Below, piece by piece: positions 1 to 11,219 of a stretch of 64,000 nucleotides of DNA; positions within the stretch are counted from its first letter, which is position 1; each line of letters begins with the position of its first letter. This stretch comes from Azolla pinnata. Taxonomy: Eukaryota; Streptophyta; Polypodiopsida; Salviniales; Salviniaceae. A program made the position numbers and the translations under genes. The notes under the pieces are model-generated. The model had not been told where the DNA came from. It ran no database searches and was given only the letters and a program-made list of their open reading frames with translations. The stretch is taken from contig JBBBWG010032418.1 of assembly GCA_037176905.1 (NCBI GenBank), positions 1-64,000 of the forward strand, read 5' to 3'.

Positions 1-1090
1 CCGGTTCAACGCCAGTCTTCGGCGCCTTGTACTCAAAGTCTCCTGGTAATACATATCTAGTCTTCTTGTTCAGTTCTGGTTTTCTTCATGTTGTGTTCAT
101 GTCTTCCATCGTTGAGTTCATCGTTGTCGACGAGCTTAAGCCGTGACAAGGGGTTTCTCAAACGTTACATGAAGAAAATATCAAATGGGTTTGCCAGACA
201 TTATATGCACCTAGTCTGTTGCTCATTTACAACCTCTCTCGATTCTTGAATACTGTATAAACAAGTTTATGAAAAGTCCGCAAAACAGGAACTATATATA
301 CATTTGCAAGCTCTTGTTTGATCTATTCAGTATAGATAAGTCTAAACACAACATTAATAGCAGATAATACTGATCTCCAGTGCTTAGCCTCTCGAAAATT
401 AAATTGATTTGTAGAATCACAAGTTTCGCTTCCATCAATTGCCAGAGATTAAATTACCTGGCATATGCTGCTAATGATAATCTCATATGCCATTGTGGCC
501 ATTGTCTATTGACGATCAAAACTGATCATGAGATGTTACAAAATAGACCTTATGATCAGTTTATATGGATTAATAACATACGTTACAGATTTATGATCGT
601 CCGCAAATGGTTTATGGGACACCGATAGCCACATGTATTTATCTCCTGTCACTCGCTAGGGGCTCTTAATCTCCTCTTCTCCGTTTCCTTATTTATCAGT
701 ACAATTGGATCTAACCTTTTGACATCTACTGCGATGAAATGCGTTCATGGACAGCCTGGCGAAAGGGTATAATAGCGAGAAATGGCTCGAGGTATACTTT
801 GACTTGCAACCTTGCATGATGAACAAACTTTTTTGCGTTGTATAAACTCCTTACAGTTGTAAAAAGTAGTTAGGGGGAAAAAAAAAACATTCCACAGAAG
901 GCCAGAAGATACTGTAAAAAAAAGGGGATATGGATGAGCGGTGTAATTCGGAGCTCTATACGAGTTTCTCGTAATATATTTTCATTGTCATACATTTTAC
1001 AGACATGTATAGAGAAGGATCATGTACAAATGTCTGTACAGAAGACGTATTCAAAGCCGTGACCTTTTGTGTTGAGTCTGTAGAAAGGTC
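1..1090. other. Gene-free stretch at the window edge
   Basis: No open frame here has a recognisable motif and no repeat structure is obvious. The longest frame is about 80 codons and has no family signature. It lies beyond the CATA array that follows the 3' end of the SnRK2 gene. It may belong to a neighbouring gene or be a decayed element, but I cannot tell. Confidence 0.5.
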
Positions 1091-1094
1091 AATA

Positions 1095-2155
1095 CAGACA
1101 TACGTGTATAATACATACACACATGCATACATACATATACATATACACACACATACACACGCGCAAACACACACACACACACAAACATGCATATATAAGC
1201 ATGTACGAATACGTAGAGCATAAGATATATACAGATACATATACATATATACATACCTACATACATACATACATATATACATTGTATGTGTACATACATA
1301 TATAAGCATGTACGAATACGTACAGAAACGATATAAACAGATACATATACATACAAACATGCATACATACCTACCTACATACACACATACATATATACAT
1401 TGTATGTGTACATACATGTATAAGCATGTACGAATACGTACAGAAACGATATAAACAGATACATATACATACAAACATGCATACATACCTACCTACATAC
1501 ACACATACATATATACATTGTATGTGTACATACATGTATAAGCATGTACGAATACGTACAGAATAAGATATAGACAGATACATATACATACAAATATGCA
1601 TACATACCTCTACATACATACATATATACATTGTATGTGTACATACATATATAATCATGTACGAATACGTACAGAATAAGATATAGACAGACACAAACAT
1701 GCATACATACCTACCTGCCTACATACATACATATATACATTGTATGTGTACATACATATATAAGCATGTACGAATACCTACAGAATAAGATATAGACAGA
1801 TACATATACACACAAACATGCATACATACCTACTTGCGTACATACATACATACATACATATATACATTGTATGTGTACATACATATATAAGCATGTACGA
1901 ATACGTACCGAACAAGATATAGACGCACATGTATACATACACACATGCATACATACATACATGCATACCTACATACATACATGCACACATGCATAGACAC
2001 ATGCATACATGCATACACACATACACACATACACGCATTGCATGCATACATACACGCATTGCATGCATACATATATGCATGCATACGTACATACATGCAT
2101 GCATACACGCATATACATACATGTATAAGGTTGTACGAATACGTAGAGAACAAGA
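1095..2155. repeat. CATA-type minisatellite with about 115-bp higher-order unit
   Basis: The stretch is built of (CATA)n/(TATG)n and variants. Superimposed is a longer period: the motif TGTACGAATACGTA recurs near 1200, 1310, 1425, 1542, 1656, 1764, 1892 and 2132, each followed by a variant of AGAATAAGATATAGACAGA. Spacing is mostly 108-128 bp and longer at the end. Long frames on both strands (Y/C/V/M-rich or H/T/I-rich) are artefacts of the tetranucleotide. It lies just beyond the stop codon of the SnRK2 gene. Confidence 0.9.
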
Positions 2156-2232
2156 TACGAAAACGTATAATTAAAAAAATGGTTTGTTTTAAATTTCCTT
2201 TTTATTGTTTTTTGATTAAATAAAAATAAAAT

Positions 2233-5200
2233 TCAGAAATCTTCCATGAAGTCCATTCTTCTCTCGTCGTCATCGTCGTCGTCGTCGTCTGCATCCTGCT
2301 CCTGACATCGCTGCCCGCATTCCATGGCTTCCTTCACGATCCGGCTGATCTCCTCCACGCTCTGATGCGCCTCCCCCTGGCTTCCGGTCCCTATCGCCGC
2401 CCGGTACTCCTCTTCCCCTAATCTCGCCACGTCCCTCAGGAACCATGGGTGCTCCTTTATGGCGGCGATGCTGATCCTCTGCATGTATGTGTCAATTGTC
2501 GCATTCTTTGAGCAAAAGGACGGAAGGAAGGAAGGAAACGTTTGTGCCTGTGTGTGTGTGTGTGCGCGCGCGCGCGCGCATTATACGTGTATGAACAGGA
2601 GGAAGGCGAGAGGGGGTTGAATGGACGACCTTCTCGGGTTCTGCCACGAAAATGGAGGAGAGGAGGTGCTTGCATTCGGCGGAGATTCGGACATAGTCAG
2701 GGATCTGGTACTCCGCCTTCAAGATCCTCTACGCTTGCGAAAGATCAAGAAAAATCAGAAATCTTGGTCGCATCGTGGATTCCGAGTGCACGAAACGTGG
2801 TATATACATTGATTTTCCTGCACAAAACGTGGTATGAACACCAGCTTTCTGCACAAAACGTGGTATGAACACCAGCTTTCTGCACAAAACATGGTATGAT
2901 CACCAGTTTTCTGCACAAAACGTGGTATGATCACCAGTTTTCTGCACAAAACGTGGTATGAACACCAGCTTTCTGCACAAAACGTGGTATGTGCATCACG
3001 CATCAATGCAGAAACCTGGTATGTGCACCATGCATCAATGCCAAAACGTGGTCATCGTGGTACACCATTCATGTGTGCAATGCATGATACGCCATGCCAT
3101 GCCGTATGTGGCATGTGCACCATTCATGTATGCAAAACATGGTACATCATACATATGTGCAAAACATGGCATGTACACCATTCATGTATGCAAAGCATGG
3201 CACAGCATGCGTGTTGTGTGCAAGGCATGGCATGTGCACCATTCATGTATGCAACACATGGTACATCATGCAGGTGTGCGAAAAACATGGCATATGCACC
3301 ATTCATGTATGCAAAACATTGCTACACGTGCAAAACGTGGCATGTGCATCATGTATGCATGCAAAGCATGGTACACAATGCATGTGTGCTTCTTGCACAA
3401 AGACAATGGCATGTGCATCATGTATGTGTATGCAAACGATGGCATACCATGCATGCATTTTGTCTGTACAAAGCATGCGCATTTAGATCTTCTATGCATT
3501 GCATAACATGTTCCCATGCATGCATGCTTTCTGCACAAAACATGTCATGCACATCGTGGTACACCATGCATGTATGCTTTCCGCAGATACATATCTATGT
3601 ATTCATGTACCTATGTATTTTTGTAAATCTATGCATACATATCTACGTATCTGCACGTGAGGCGTGTCTGTATCCACATGAATGTGCATGCTTGTATGTA
3701 TAAGTGTATATGTATATTTACGTACGGCTACGGCCTTCCGGAAGTTGCGAGGCTCTTTCGGATCCTCGAATGGATACGAGCCCACGAGCATCACGTATAG
3801 TGTCACTCCGCATGACCATACGTCCGCAATCTGCACAGTCTGCAGAGTTTAGGGTTTGGGCATTCCGTCAGGAGCGAAATGCCCCTTGTGGGCTAGGGTT
3901 TCAAGGTTTCGACATCGATACCTTGCCATCATATTCGGTTCTGGCAAACACCTCGGGAGCGATATAGGCAGGCGTTCCGACTGTCGACTTGGGTTGAGAG
4001 TGCAACAGACCCGACTGTGAAAGGAAGCAATGCCGATGAATCGTCTCATTTGTGTACATGGAGCTTAACACATGTTTGTAGATCAGAATTTCATCGTCTG
4101 GCTCTTTTGGAAGTTGTCAAAGGGACTTGAACCCAAGACCTCTTACTTCTCAGAATGGAAAGAAGGGATATATTAACGTTCATGTGACAGAGCATACAAA
4201 TATAATGTTTGTGTATCTAATCATCAATCGATAGAGCATGTTGATAGGTATAACACTTGGGCTATTATATTAAGTTGGGTCGCCTCTTACTTTGGAATAG
4301 CCGAAGTCGCAGATCTTGAGGTGCGGCACTGCGTTCCCATCTAGCAAAGTATTCTCCAGCTTCAAGTCACGATGGCATATTTGCTGCCAGAAGTGAAGAA
4401 TACAAGCGAATGAGCTCATGCAAAAAATAAGAAGAAAAACAAAGACAAAAGCTTGGCTTCTGGCATGGATCAAACAAAGAGATGGATGAAGAACTGCCGA
4501 TGAACTTAGATGAGGGCAAGGGGACATCACCAGGTCATGGCAGTAGCTCACTCCTGATATCAGCTGTTGGAAGAAGAATCTTGCCTGGCCAATCAGAGCA
4601 AGCCAACTCGATGTCATATTGATGATCAAATCGATCATGAGCTCGACAAGGAGCTAGTGTTGCCAAGGACCAGAAGCCCACCTCATTTTCACTGAAGCGG
4701 CCTGCGTTTTGTATGCGCTCAAACAACTCCCCGCCTGCCGCATACTCCATTAGTATAGCCAGATGGGTGGGGGTGAGGAAGACCTAACAGAGGCACCTTT
4801 CAACTTAGAAAGCCATTGAGTACACCTAATTGAGTTGCAAGAACCCATCAAAGTTTTTGTACACAACCCAGATGCAGATGCAACATGTTCAGTGATGTGA
4901 TTCATTTCATAGAGGGCAAGCAAGTTAGGTGGCTCACTTCTTTGAACTGAATGATGTTGGGGTGGCGTAGCGATCGATGATTGATGATTTCCCGTTGTAC
5001 ATTCTCATCGATCTACATGAAGAAGAAGAAGCAGAAGAATCAACAGAAAGAACTACATATGGGTAGCTAGTCGACAGACAGACACTTCCAAATGCATGCA
5101 TGTAGTGATGGATTGGATGTATGTATAAATGCGTAGGATGTGGGCATACTACCATGGAACCACGCTCGATGTACTTTGCTGCGAAGAGCTCTTGGGTTGC

Positions 5201-5272
5201 CTTGTCTCGAAGCAGATGCGCCACTCCAAAGTTCCCCGACCCTATCTTCCTGATCACCTCGAACCGATCCAT
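2233..5272 (-). CDS. SnRK2: SnRK2-family serine/threonine protein kinase (9 exons)
   Basis: Sucrose non-fermenting-1-related kinase 2, a soluble kinase of osmotic-stress and abscisic-acid signalling. Exons on the minus strand: 5272-5153, 5012-4938, 4783-4682, 4584-4531, 4383-4291, 4014-3922, 3830-3726, 2728-2630, 2478-2233; 328 residues. All junctions are phase 0, as I recall for this family. The glycine loop is IGSGNFGVA (10-18), the ATP-binding lysine K33 (AAKYIERG), the catalytic loop HRDLKLEN (121-128), and DFG 143-145. The activation loop [14 protein letters not shown] carries S154 and S158, matching the regulatory serines of OST1. The C-terminal SnRK2 box ([12 protein letters not shown]) is followed by an aspartate run and the end DFMEDF. 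The GEIVYAM-type ABA box of subclass III is absent, so a non-ABA-box, Asp-rich type is likely. The donor of exon 8 (GTCGTC) is weak. Intron 7 is 1 kb of tandem repeat. Confidence 0.95.
2819..3580. repeat. 31-bp tandem repeat filling SnRK2 intron 7
   Basis: From 2819 the unit TGCACAAAACGTGGTATGAA plus CACCAGCTTTC repeats with an exact 31-bp period for about six copies. It then decays into related units of the type GCAAAACATGGCATGTGCAC CATTCATGTAT up to about 3580. The array is bounded by the exon 7 donor at 3725 and the exon 8 acceptor near 2729. It is therefore intronic, although it holds a 258-codon open frame on the plus strand. Confidence 0.9.
4095..4150 (-). repeat. Possible SINE remnant (tRNA-like B box)
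   Basis: Read on the minus strand this stretch holds AAGAGGTCTTGGGTTCAAGT CC, which resembles a polymerase III B box (GGTTCAANTCC) in the wording common to plant tRNA-derived SINEs. It lies in SnRK2 intron 5, between exons 5 and 6. No clear A box, tail or target-site duplication was seen, so this is at best a fragment. Confidence 0.35.
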
Positions 5273-7030
5273 AAGGCTACAATCTGGAGATGATCACCAT
5301 TGAGATTTCGATCGGTCGATCAATCGCACGACATACGGATGCATTGTGACACTACATTGATCGATCGGTGGATGCATTAACATATACAAGCAATCTAGCG
5401 GTTGAGATCGGAATCAGTAACAAAACCTGATTAGCAGCAACTTGGAATCGGTGCAACAAATGGCGGGGTGGAACTCTGGAAGATCAGCCAAGCGAATCTT
5501 GCAGAATTCTAAGAGGAACGAAAGGGCAGATTGGAGAGGAGGTTGTGGGTTCGAAACCCCAGCTCGGCGCGCACTTGGTCCCGGAGGTTGGTTTTATAAC
5601 CAAAGCTAAAATGTATATTTCATTCAATGAGCATAGAGGGCACACATGGCTATCTATGATGACATGATGGAAGAAACTCTCATCCTTGTTTTTGTAACCT
5701 CTACTACCTCTTCTAACTGCCCTTTCTATAAAAGTCTTAGGCCCCCATTTACTACTCCCCAACCAAAAATGATCCTCTTCTTTCATCCCACATGTGATGG
5801 AGGGGCCACATATCTCTTTATTCCATGCTAATTTGGAAATTCTAACTTCTCCGAAGGTCAGGGTTTAGGGTGTAGGGCTTAGGGCCTTTTCCTTCTCTTC
5901 TATTCTACGAGAATATCGTATCATACCATTGTATCAACGATAACTTGCGCTTTGTAACATTAGCCAGAGGCTTTTGTGGACGATATTAGCTTGTCGTAGA
6001 CAGCTTCCGTCGCAAAGTGGATTTATTTTTGAGTCGCAAATGGCGACGTTGAATCGACTTGCTGACTCTCCAGTAGATGGAATGTCACCTCTAGATTTGG
6101 ATGGTGAAGACCCCCCTTGTTGTTTCTTCTTCATTAGATAATGCCTTTCAGCCTAGCTTATATTAGATAGTGGGCACCAGACTCCACCTTTGCAACATCT
6201 ATGCGATGATCTTTTGTCCTTCTCATGCTAAACTAACAGCATCATCTTCTTTCGATCACAAAAACGCTGTCTTATGTCGGTGCCCTCATAAAGCAAGAAG
6301 ACGATCGATTGTAATCGGACGATCTGCGCGAATCATCACGGCGCGCTTACAAGTCAAAAAAGCTGGTGAGCGGGGGAAGAAACCAGCTTTTTTAGGAAGT
6401 GGCATCTTCTCTGAGAGCTAAACAAATAGCACGCTGCGAATCTTCTTGTATCGAACAAAAGCAAAGGTGCGGAATTAGCTTAAGTTGGGGGAGAAGTTCA
6501 TCCGGGATATGATCCTAGTGTAGTTTTTGTCTGACCTCGTGGTGAGTTCGGTATCTGCAACAGATACCGATCGAGTCTCAGGTGCATGAAATGGAGGATT
6601 AACAGGAGCAAAGCGGGTTTTTGGTTTTGCCGCTAATTAAGCACGAGATTAGAGGGGCTCTAGCTCACCAATGGCGGCTAATCAGCACTTCCCAGAGGCC
6701 AAATCCGCACTAAGATAGCCTGATCTTCTTCTTCACATTACATGGCTTCTCTTCCTCGCGCACGATCTATGCATCTAAGATCGGCAGACGTTCATCGCCG
6801 GGTTCTTCGATCGATCCGGTTGGTGGAAGGGTCAAAAAGGAAAGAAAAAACAACACGAAAATCTTTGAGAACGGTCATGTAAGAAAACAAAGAAAAAGAG
6901 CGAGCCTCACGGGGGAGCTGGAACAAAGTTTTGTTTGTTTTCTTTTTTCGGTTTTTTTACTTCTTGACGACATGGGACATGTGAAACTCGAGAGGTTCTT
7001 CGGATCGAATACACGACACACTTCAAGGGC
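5273..7030. other. Gene-free 5' flank of the SnRK2 gene
   Basis: This contains the promoter side of the minus-strand SnRK2 gene. GATCGATC-type palindromes cluster at about 5300-5380. At about 5545-5565 the plus strand reads GTGGGTTCGAAACCCCAGCT, a B-box-like sequence that may be a SINE or tRNA-derived fragment. No A box or cloverleaf could be drawn. The remaining frames are short and have no recognised motif. Confidence 0.5.
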
Positions 7031-7038
7031 TCAGGTCG

Positions 7039-7130
7039 AGTTGCCAAAGTCCCTAAACCCTAAACCCTAAAGACTAAACCCTAAACCCTAAACCCTAAAG
7101 ACTAAACCCTAAACCCTAAACCCTAAAACG
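7039..7130. repeat. Interstitial telomere-like repeat, CCCTAAA type
   Basis: CCCTAAA units occur in short runs separated by the variant AGACTAAA, roughly a dozen units in all. The 7-bp unit is the standard plant telomere sequence. The run lies between the SnRK2 promoter and the LEA2 gene, so it is interstitial. Confidence 0.9.
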
Positions 7131-7348
7131 TCAGTTGAGTCGCAAAGTTACGAGTGGGGTTTTTACTCCACATTTACATTGCTGAGAGAGAAAAGCGCAG
7201 TTTAGGAAAATGGCTTTCAATCAGGCTTCTGCAATCGCAGATGATTCGTTTAGGATGGCGATTAGTGGGACCGTTCGTGAGTTTGGTAAGGGCATCATTC
7301 GGAGTAGCCCTCAAGGTTGGTCTGGCCAGATTCCTAGAATCAATTCCA

Positions 7349-7930
7349 CTGTACACATACATACACACACATACATATGCATATACATACATACACACAC
7401 ATGCATGCATGTATGCATACACACATACACATACACACACACATACATACGCATACATATGCGCACGTACATACATTCATACATACATACATACACACGC
7501 ACACATACATTGTACATGATGCATGTATACATGCATACACATGCTCAGAGTCTTTTGAAGCTTCTTTGGTGAGGGCATCATCTCGAGCAGCTTCCGGATC
7601 CAATCCCATCATACACATACATACATACACAGACATACATACATGCGCACGCACACATACATGCACACATACATACATGCATGCATGCATGCATACAAAC
7701 ATACATACATACAAACATACATACAAACACACATCGATACAAACATACATACAAACATACATACAAGCACACATACATACACACACACACACGCACACGC
7801 ACACACACATACATACATACACACAAGCACGCATGCACACATACATACATACATACACACAAGCACACATACAGACATACATACAAACATACATACAAGC
7901 ACACATGCATGCACACATACATACACATTC
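7349..7930. repeat. CATA/CACA microsatellite in two blocks
   Basis: There are two blocks of (CATA)n/(CACA)n/(CAAACATA)n, at about 7349-7545 and 7610-7930, separated by about 65 bp of ordinary sequence. Frames of 100-230 codons on both strands are composed of C/V/Y/M or H/T/I/Y and are artefacts of the repeat. Confidence 0.9.
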
Positions 7931-8061
7931 TTGCTTTGCTTTCTGAGCTAGAAGGTCCCGAGCTCGAGTCCTCCCTCTTCTTCTTCCCCAGCTCAGTAGC
8001 ATTCCTTCCTTCATCACTCCACAGTTTCTCTCCATTGATTCTTGAGCTGCTCTTCAGATTC

Positions 8062-8062
<1 letters not shown>

Positions 8063-8142
<80 letters not shown>
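8063..8142. repeat. (CT)n dinucleotide run
   Basis: About 40 uninterrupted CT units. It is a simple repeat in the 5' flank of the LEA2 gene and a likely polymorphic microsatellite. Confidence 0.95.
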
Positions 8143-8145
<3 letters not shown>

Positions 8146-8572
8146 TTATATCGGGAATTCTGAGCTCAATTTCCTCCATTTCTACTAGGATCTCAACCCT
8201 TTGAGCTGGTTTCTTCTGCATCGGAAGTGCGCACCCCAGCCAAGCAAGTAAGTAACCCACCATTCGAAAGCCTTCCACAACTTTGCTGACGAGCCGTGAG
8301 CCGTGCACAGCATTGTAGATCCGTGAGATATGGAAGCTGGGTCTTGCTGCCGGTCCACAAGCAGCGGAATCTATTCATCCGGCTGCTGCTTGAAAGCCCA
8401 TCGGGCTATGCATGTGCGTATGTGTGTAATCCAAGGCAGATCTATGCGGAGAATCCAATGGATCAAGCTCACAAAGCAGATGGGGTTTCAGCAGTGCTAG
8501 AGAAGTGTACCTTGGGAGCGGTCCTCCATGGCCAAGATAGGAGTGCAGGCAGTTAGCCATCACAATGGAGAT

Positions 8573-8574
8573 GG

Positions 8575-8608
<34 letters not shown>
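8573..8608. repeat. (GAAA)n tetranucleotide run
   Basis: About eight uninterrupted GAAA units, followed by GATA-rich sequence. Confidence 0.9.
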
Positions 8609-8864
8609 GAGATAGATATATAGATACATAGATGGAGATGGATTGATAGACAGATCAAAGCCTTTGTTCATTGTAGCTCTGAACAAAGAGCTAGCTATGT
8701 ATATATTTGTGTAGGATGCTGATGATGAAGAAGAAGAAGAAGATGTAGTAGACTGTATGTAGTATGTGGGTATGTCAGGGAGATCTACCCATTGTTGAGG
8801 CTGATCATTGATGAAAATGTGGCCAGATTATTCATTCAACTATTCATCAAGCCTGAGCCATACC

Positions 8865-9045
8865 CAACAAGATTGATTCATTGAGTTCATTGATTTCATT
8901 GATTAATTGGTTCATTGATTCATTGATTTCATTGAGTTCATTGATTTCATTGATTTCATTGATTCATTGATTCATTGATTTCATTGATTCATTGATTGGT
9001 AGATCTGATAGATTGATAGATAGATTGATAGATCTGATGATCTCT
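8865..9045. repeat. ATTGATT/CATTGATTTC tandem repeat
   Basis: Short units ATTGATTTC, ATTGATTC and ATTGAGTTC are tandemly arranged, then grade into GATAGATTGATAGATC. No coding potential. Confidence 0.85.
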
Positions 9046-9117
9046 TAACTTGGCCTTTTCACTCAAGTGTTGTTGGATTGGAATGGGAGTTGGGTGCTGC
9101 TAGCAATCTTGAGCATG

Positions 9118-9185
9118 AGAAAAAAGAAGAAGAAGAAAAAGACAAGAAAAAAGACAAGAAGAAGAAGAAGAAGAAGAAGAAAGAC
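9118..9185. repeat. GAA/AAG-rich purine run upstream of the LEA2 gene
   Basis: (GAA)n mixed with AAAGACAAG on the plus strand, about 400 bp before the LEA2 start codon. A short (TTG)n/(GGT)n run follows at about 9292-9330. Confidence 0.85.
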
Positions 9186-9446
9186 TTGGGTTATGTTTGT
9201 TGTTATGGTGTAATAGATTTGGTTTCAAGGATTTTTAGTGTAACGAACCGTCGCGAATTGAGAGCAAGCAAAGCGAGGTTTCGAGAGGAATGTTGTTGTT
9301 GTTGTGGTGGTGGTGGTGGTTGGTTTGTTTGCTTGCTTGTTGTTCCTTTTTCCTGATGAGGCGAAATGCAGGCGAATTCCCGAGCTTTCTCTGCAAACAA
9401 AACTGACATCGATCGGCGCAGGTTCGAAGAGCAGAGCGATCCGATC

Positions 9447-9545
9447 CCGATTTCTGATTTCCGATTTCCGATTCCCATTTCTGATTTCTGGTTCGCGATT
9501 TCCGATTCCAGTTCTGATTCGGCTTGGATCCGATTCCGATTCGCC
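9447..9545. repeat. GATTTC/GATTCC hexamer repeat in the LEA2 leader
   Basis: Imperfect GATTTC and GATTCC hexamers run to within about 25 bp of the LEA2 start codon. The same hexamer family fills the single intron of that gene, so exon 1 is flanked on both sides by one repeat family. Confidence 0.85.
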
Positions 9546-9568
9546 AGAGCCAGCGAAGCCGGATAGAG

Positions 9569-9792
9569 ATGGGGAAGGGGGCCAAGGGCGACGGAGGCGA
9601 CAGCGAGAGGGAGAAGAAGCGGAAGCAGTTGGCCTGCGCAGCATGCACCGCGATACTCGTCGGAATCGTGGTGCTCCTCGCGGTGCTCTACTTCGCGGTG
9701 TACCAGCCGAAGGACCCGAAGGTGCAGGTGCCGACGATGCAGCTGCTGGCGCTCAAGCCGATATCGTATTCATCATCGGGAGGCTATGACAC

Positions 9793-9828
<36 letters not shown>

Positions 9829-10735
9829 TAGCAGCAACAGCAAGAAGCGGAAGCAGAGAACTGTGAGCAGTGTCAATGTGACGCTGAACCTGCAGGTGTC
9901 GATCTACAACCCGAACCGGGGATCGTTCATCGTCGAGGCGGGCGGCCTCGCGTGCCTCTTCTACAGGGGCTCGCAGCTCGGTTTCACACCCGTGCCGCCC
10001 GGCAGCGTCCCCGCGCAGGCCTTCTCCGCCGTCTCCATCCCGCTCACGGTGCAGGGCCCCGCCCCGCTGTCGCTGATCCCGGATTCCGATTCCGATTCCA
10101 GGTCCGACCCCGATTCCGATCCCGATTCCCGATTCCGATTCCGATTCCGGTTCCGATTCCCAATTCCATTTCCGATTCCGATTCCGATTCTGATCATTCT
10201 AATTCTGATCATTCTGATTCTGATAATTCTGATTCTGATCATTCTGATTCTGATTCTGATAATTCTGATTCTGATCATTCTGATTCTGATAATTCTGATT
10301 ATGATTCTGATTTTGATAATTCTGATTATGATTCCGATTCTGATAATTCTGATTCTGATCCTGATCCTGATCCTGATTTCGATTCCGATTCCGATTCTGA
10401 TAATTCTGATTCCGATAATTCTGATCCTGATCCTGATTTCATTTCCAATTCCGATTCTGATAATTCTGATTCTGATAATTCTGATCCTGATCCTGATCCT
10501 GATCCTGATTTCGATTTCGATTCCGATTCCGGTTCTAAATTCGATTCTGATTTTCTGGGGCAGTGGAATCCTGGAGCTCGTCACCGCCGTCTCCATCGTC
10601 GGCCGCGTCACCACCCTCAACCTCTTCACGCACCACTCCGACATCATCTCCAAGTGCTTCGTCAACGTGTCGCTGGACGCGCGCGGGATCATGGCGTACA
10701 CGTGCCAGAAGAGCTACTCGCTGCTCGATTCGTGA
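9569..10735 (+). CDS. LEA2 / NDR1-HIN1-like (NHL) membrane protein, 2 exons
   Basis: Late-embryogenesis-abundant group 2 protein of the NHL type. These are single-pass, N-in membrane proteins of the plasma membrane or ER linked to stress and defence; the precise role is unknown. Exons 9569-10101 and 10564-10735 (phase 2) give 234 residues. A basic N-terminus (EREKKRKQ) precedes one membrane segment (about residues 21-46, ending VLYFAVYQP). An Asn/Ser repeat (about 75-90) follows, then the LEA2 fold with VNVTLNLQVSIYNPNRGSF and, in exon 2, GRVTTLNLFTHHSDI. The start at 9569 is chosen because it begins the basic tail; a frame-sharing ATG at 9524 lies in the repeat leader. The intron, CCAG|GTCCGA to GGGGCAG|T, consists of GATTCY hexamers. 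It is open in all relevant frames, so an unspliced reading gives an implausible LIILIL-type insert. The exons are GC-rich, unlike the neighbours. Confidence 0.85.
10080..10552. repeat. GATTCY hexamer array forming the LEA2 intron
   Basis: About 75 units of GATTCC, GATTCT, GATCCT and GATAAT, beginning in the last codons of exon 1 and ending 10 bp before the acceptor. All three plus frames (DSDS, FRFR/LIILIL, IPIP) and the minus frame (IRIRIR) stay open, which explains several false long frames. Confidence 0.95.
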
Positions 10736-10784
10736 GGTGAGAACTGCATCAGCTCTGATATATATATTTTTATACATCAAACAG

Positions 10785-11215
10785 ATGTCATTCTTATATA
10801 TATATATATATATATATATTGAGACTCTCTTGGTGTGACAAGGCTCTTGTTATTGTTTTATATTATATTATCTCTCTCTATTTATGTACTAGATATATGT
10901 ATCCTGGCTCTGCTGGTACAACAAGGCACTGATTAATTGTTTTGAGCTGGTACAACAAGGCACTAATTAATTGTTTTGAGATATATATAATATCTCTGTA
11001 CTTGAGACTCTCCTGGTGTAACAAGGCTCTTGTCATTTTTTTGAGAGATGTATAATCTCTCTCTCTCTCTATGTATACATATATATACATATGTATCAAG
11101 ACTCTGCTGGTTGTTGTTTACAAGATATATATAATATCTTTATATATACTTATACTGTATACATACATGTATCGAGACTCTGCTGGTGTGACAAGACTCT
11201 TTGTTATTGTTCGAG
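10785..11215. repeat. Tandem repeat of about 60-100 bp downstream of LEA2
   Basis: The motif GAGACTCTSCTGGTGTGACA AGGCTCTTG or close variants recur about six times, at about 10820, 10900, 10945, 11003, 11097 and 11175. They are separated by AT- and CT-rich runs such as (TA)n at 10796-10820. The array probably overlaps the 3' untranslated region of the LEA2 gene. Confidence 0.8.
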
Positions 11216-11219
11216 ACGT

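Noticed and set aside
2927-3703. 258-codon plus-strand frame rich in HVHH and MYAKH phrases
   Set aside because: It lies wholly inside the tandem repeat of SnRK2 intron 7, and the other frames are equally open.
5720-5735. TATA-box-like CTATAAAAG on the plus strand
   Set aside because: No plus-strand gene begins within several kb, so it has no supported role.
5484-5786. 100-codon minus-strand frame near the SnRK2 promoter
   Set aside because: No recognised motif. The local text looks like a small element fragment with a B-box-like word rather than a gene.
7340-8163. Long frames over the CATA arrays on both strands (up to 231 codons)
   Set aside because: CATA repeats contain no stop in several frames. 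The composition is C/V/Y/M or H/T/I only.
9524-10735. A single 403-residue LEA2 reading frame without an intron
   Set aside because: The middle 150 residues are pure hexamer translation (FRFR, LIILIL) and interrupt the LEA2 fold. Splicing at 10101/10564 restores the fold in phase.
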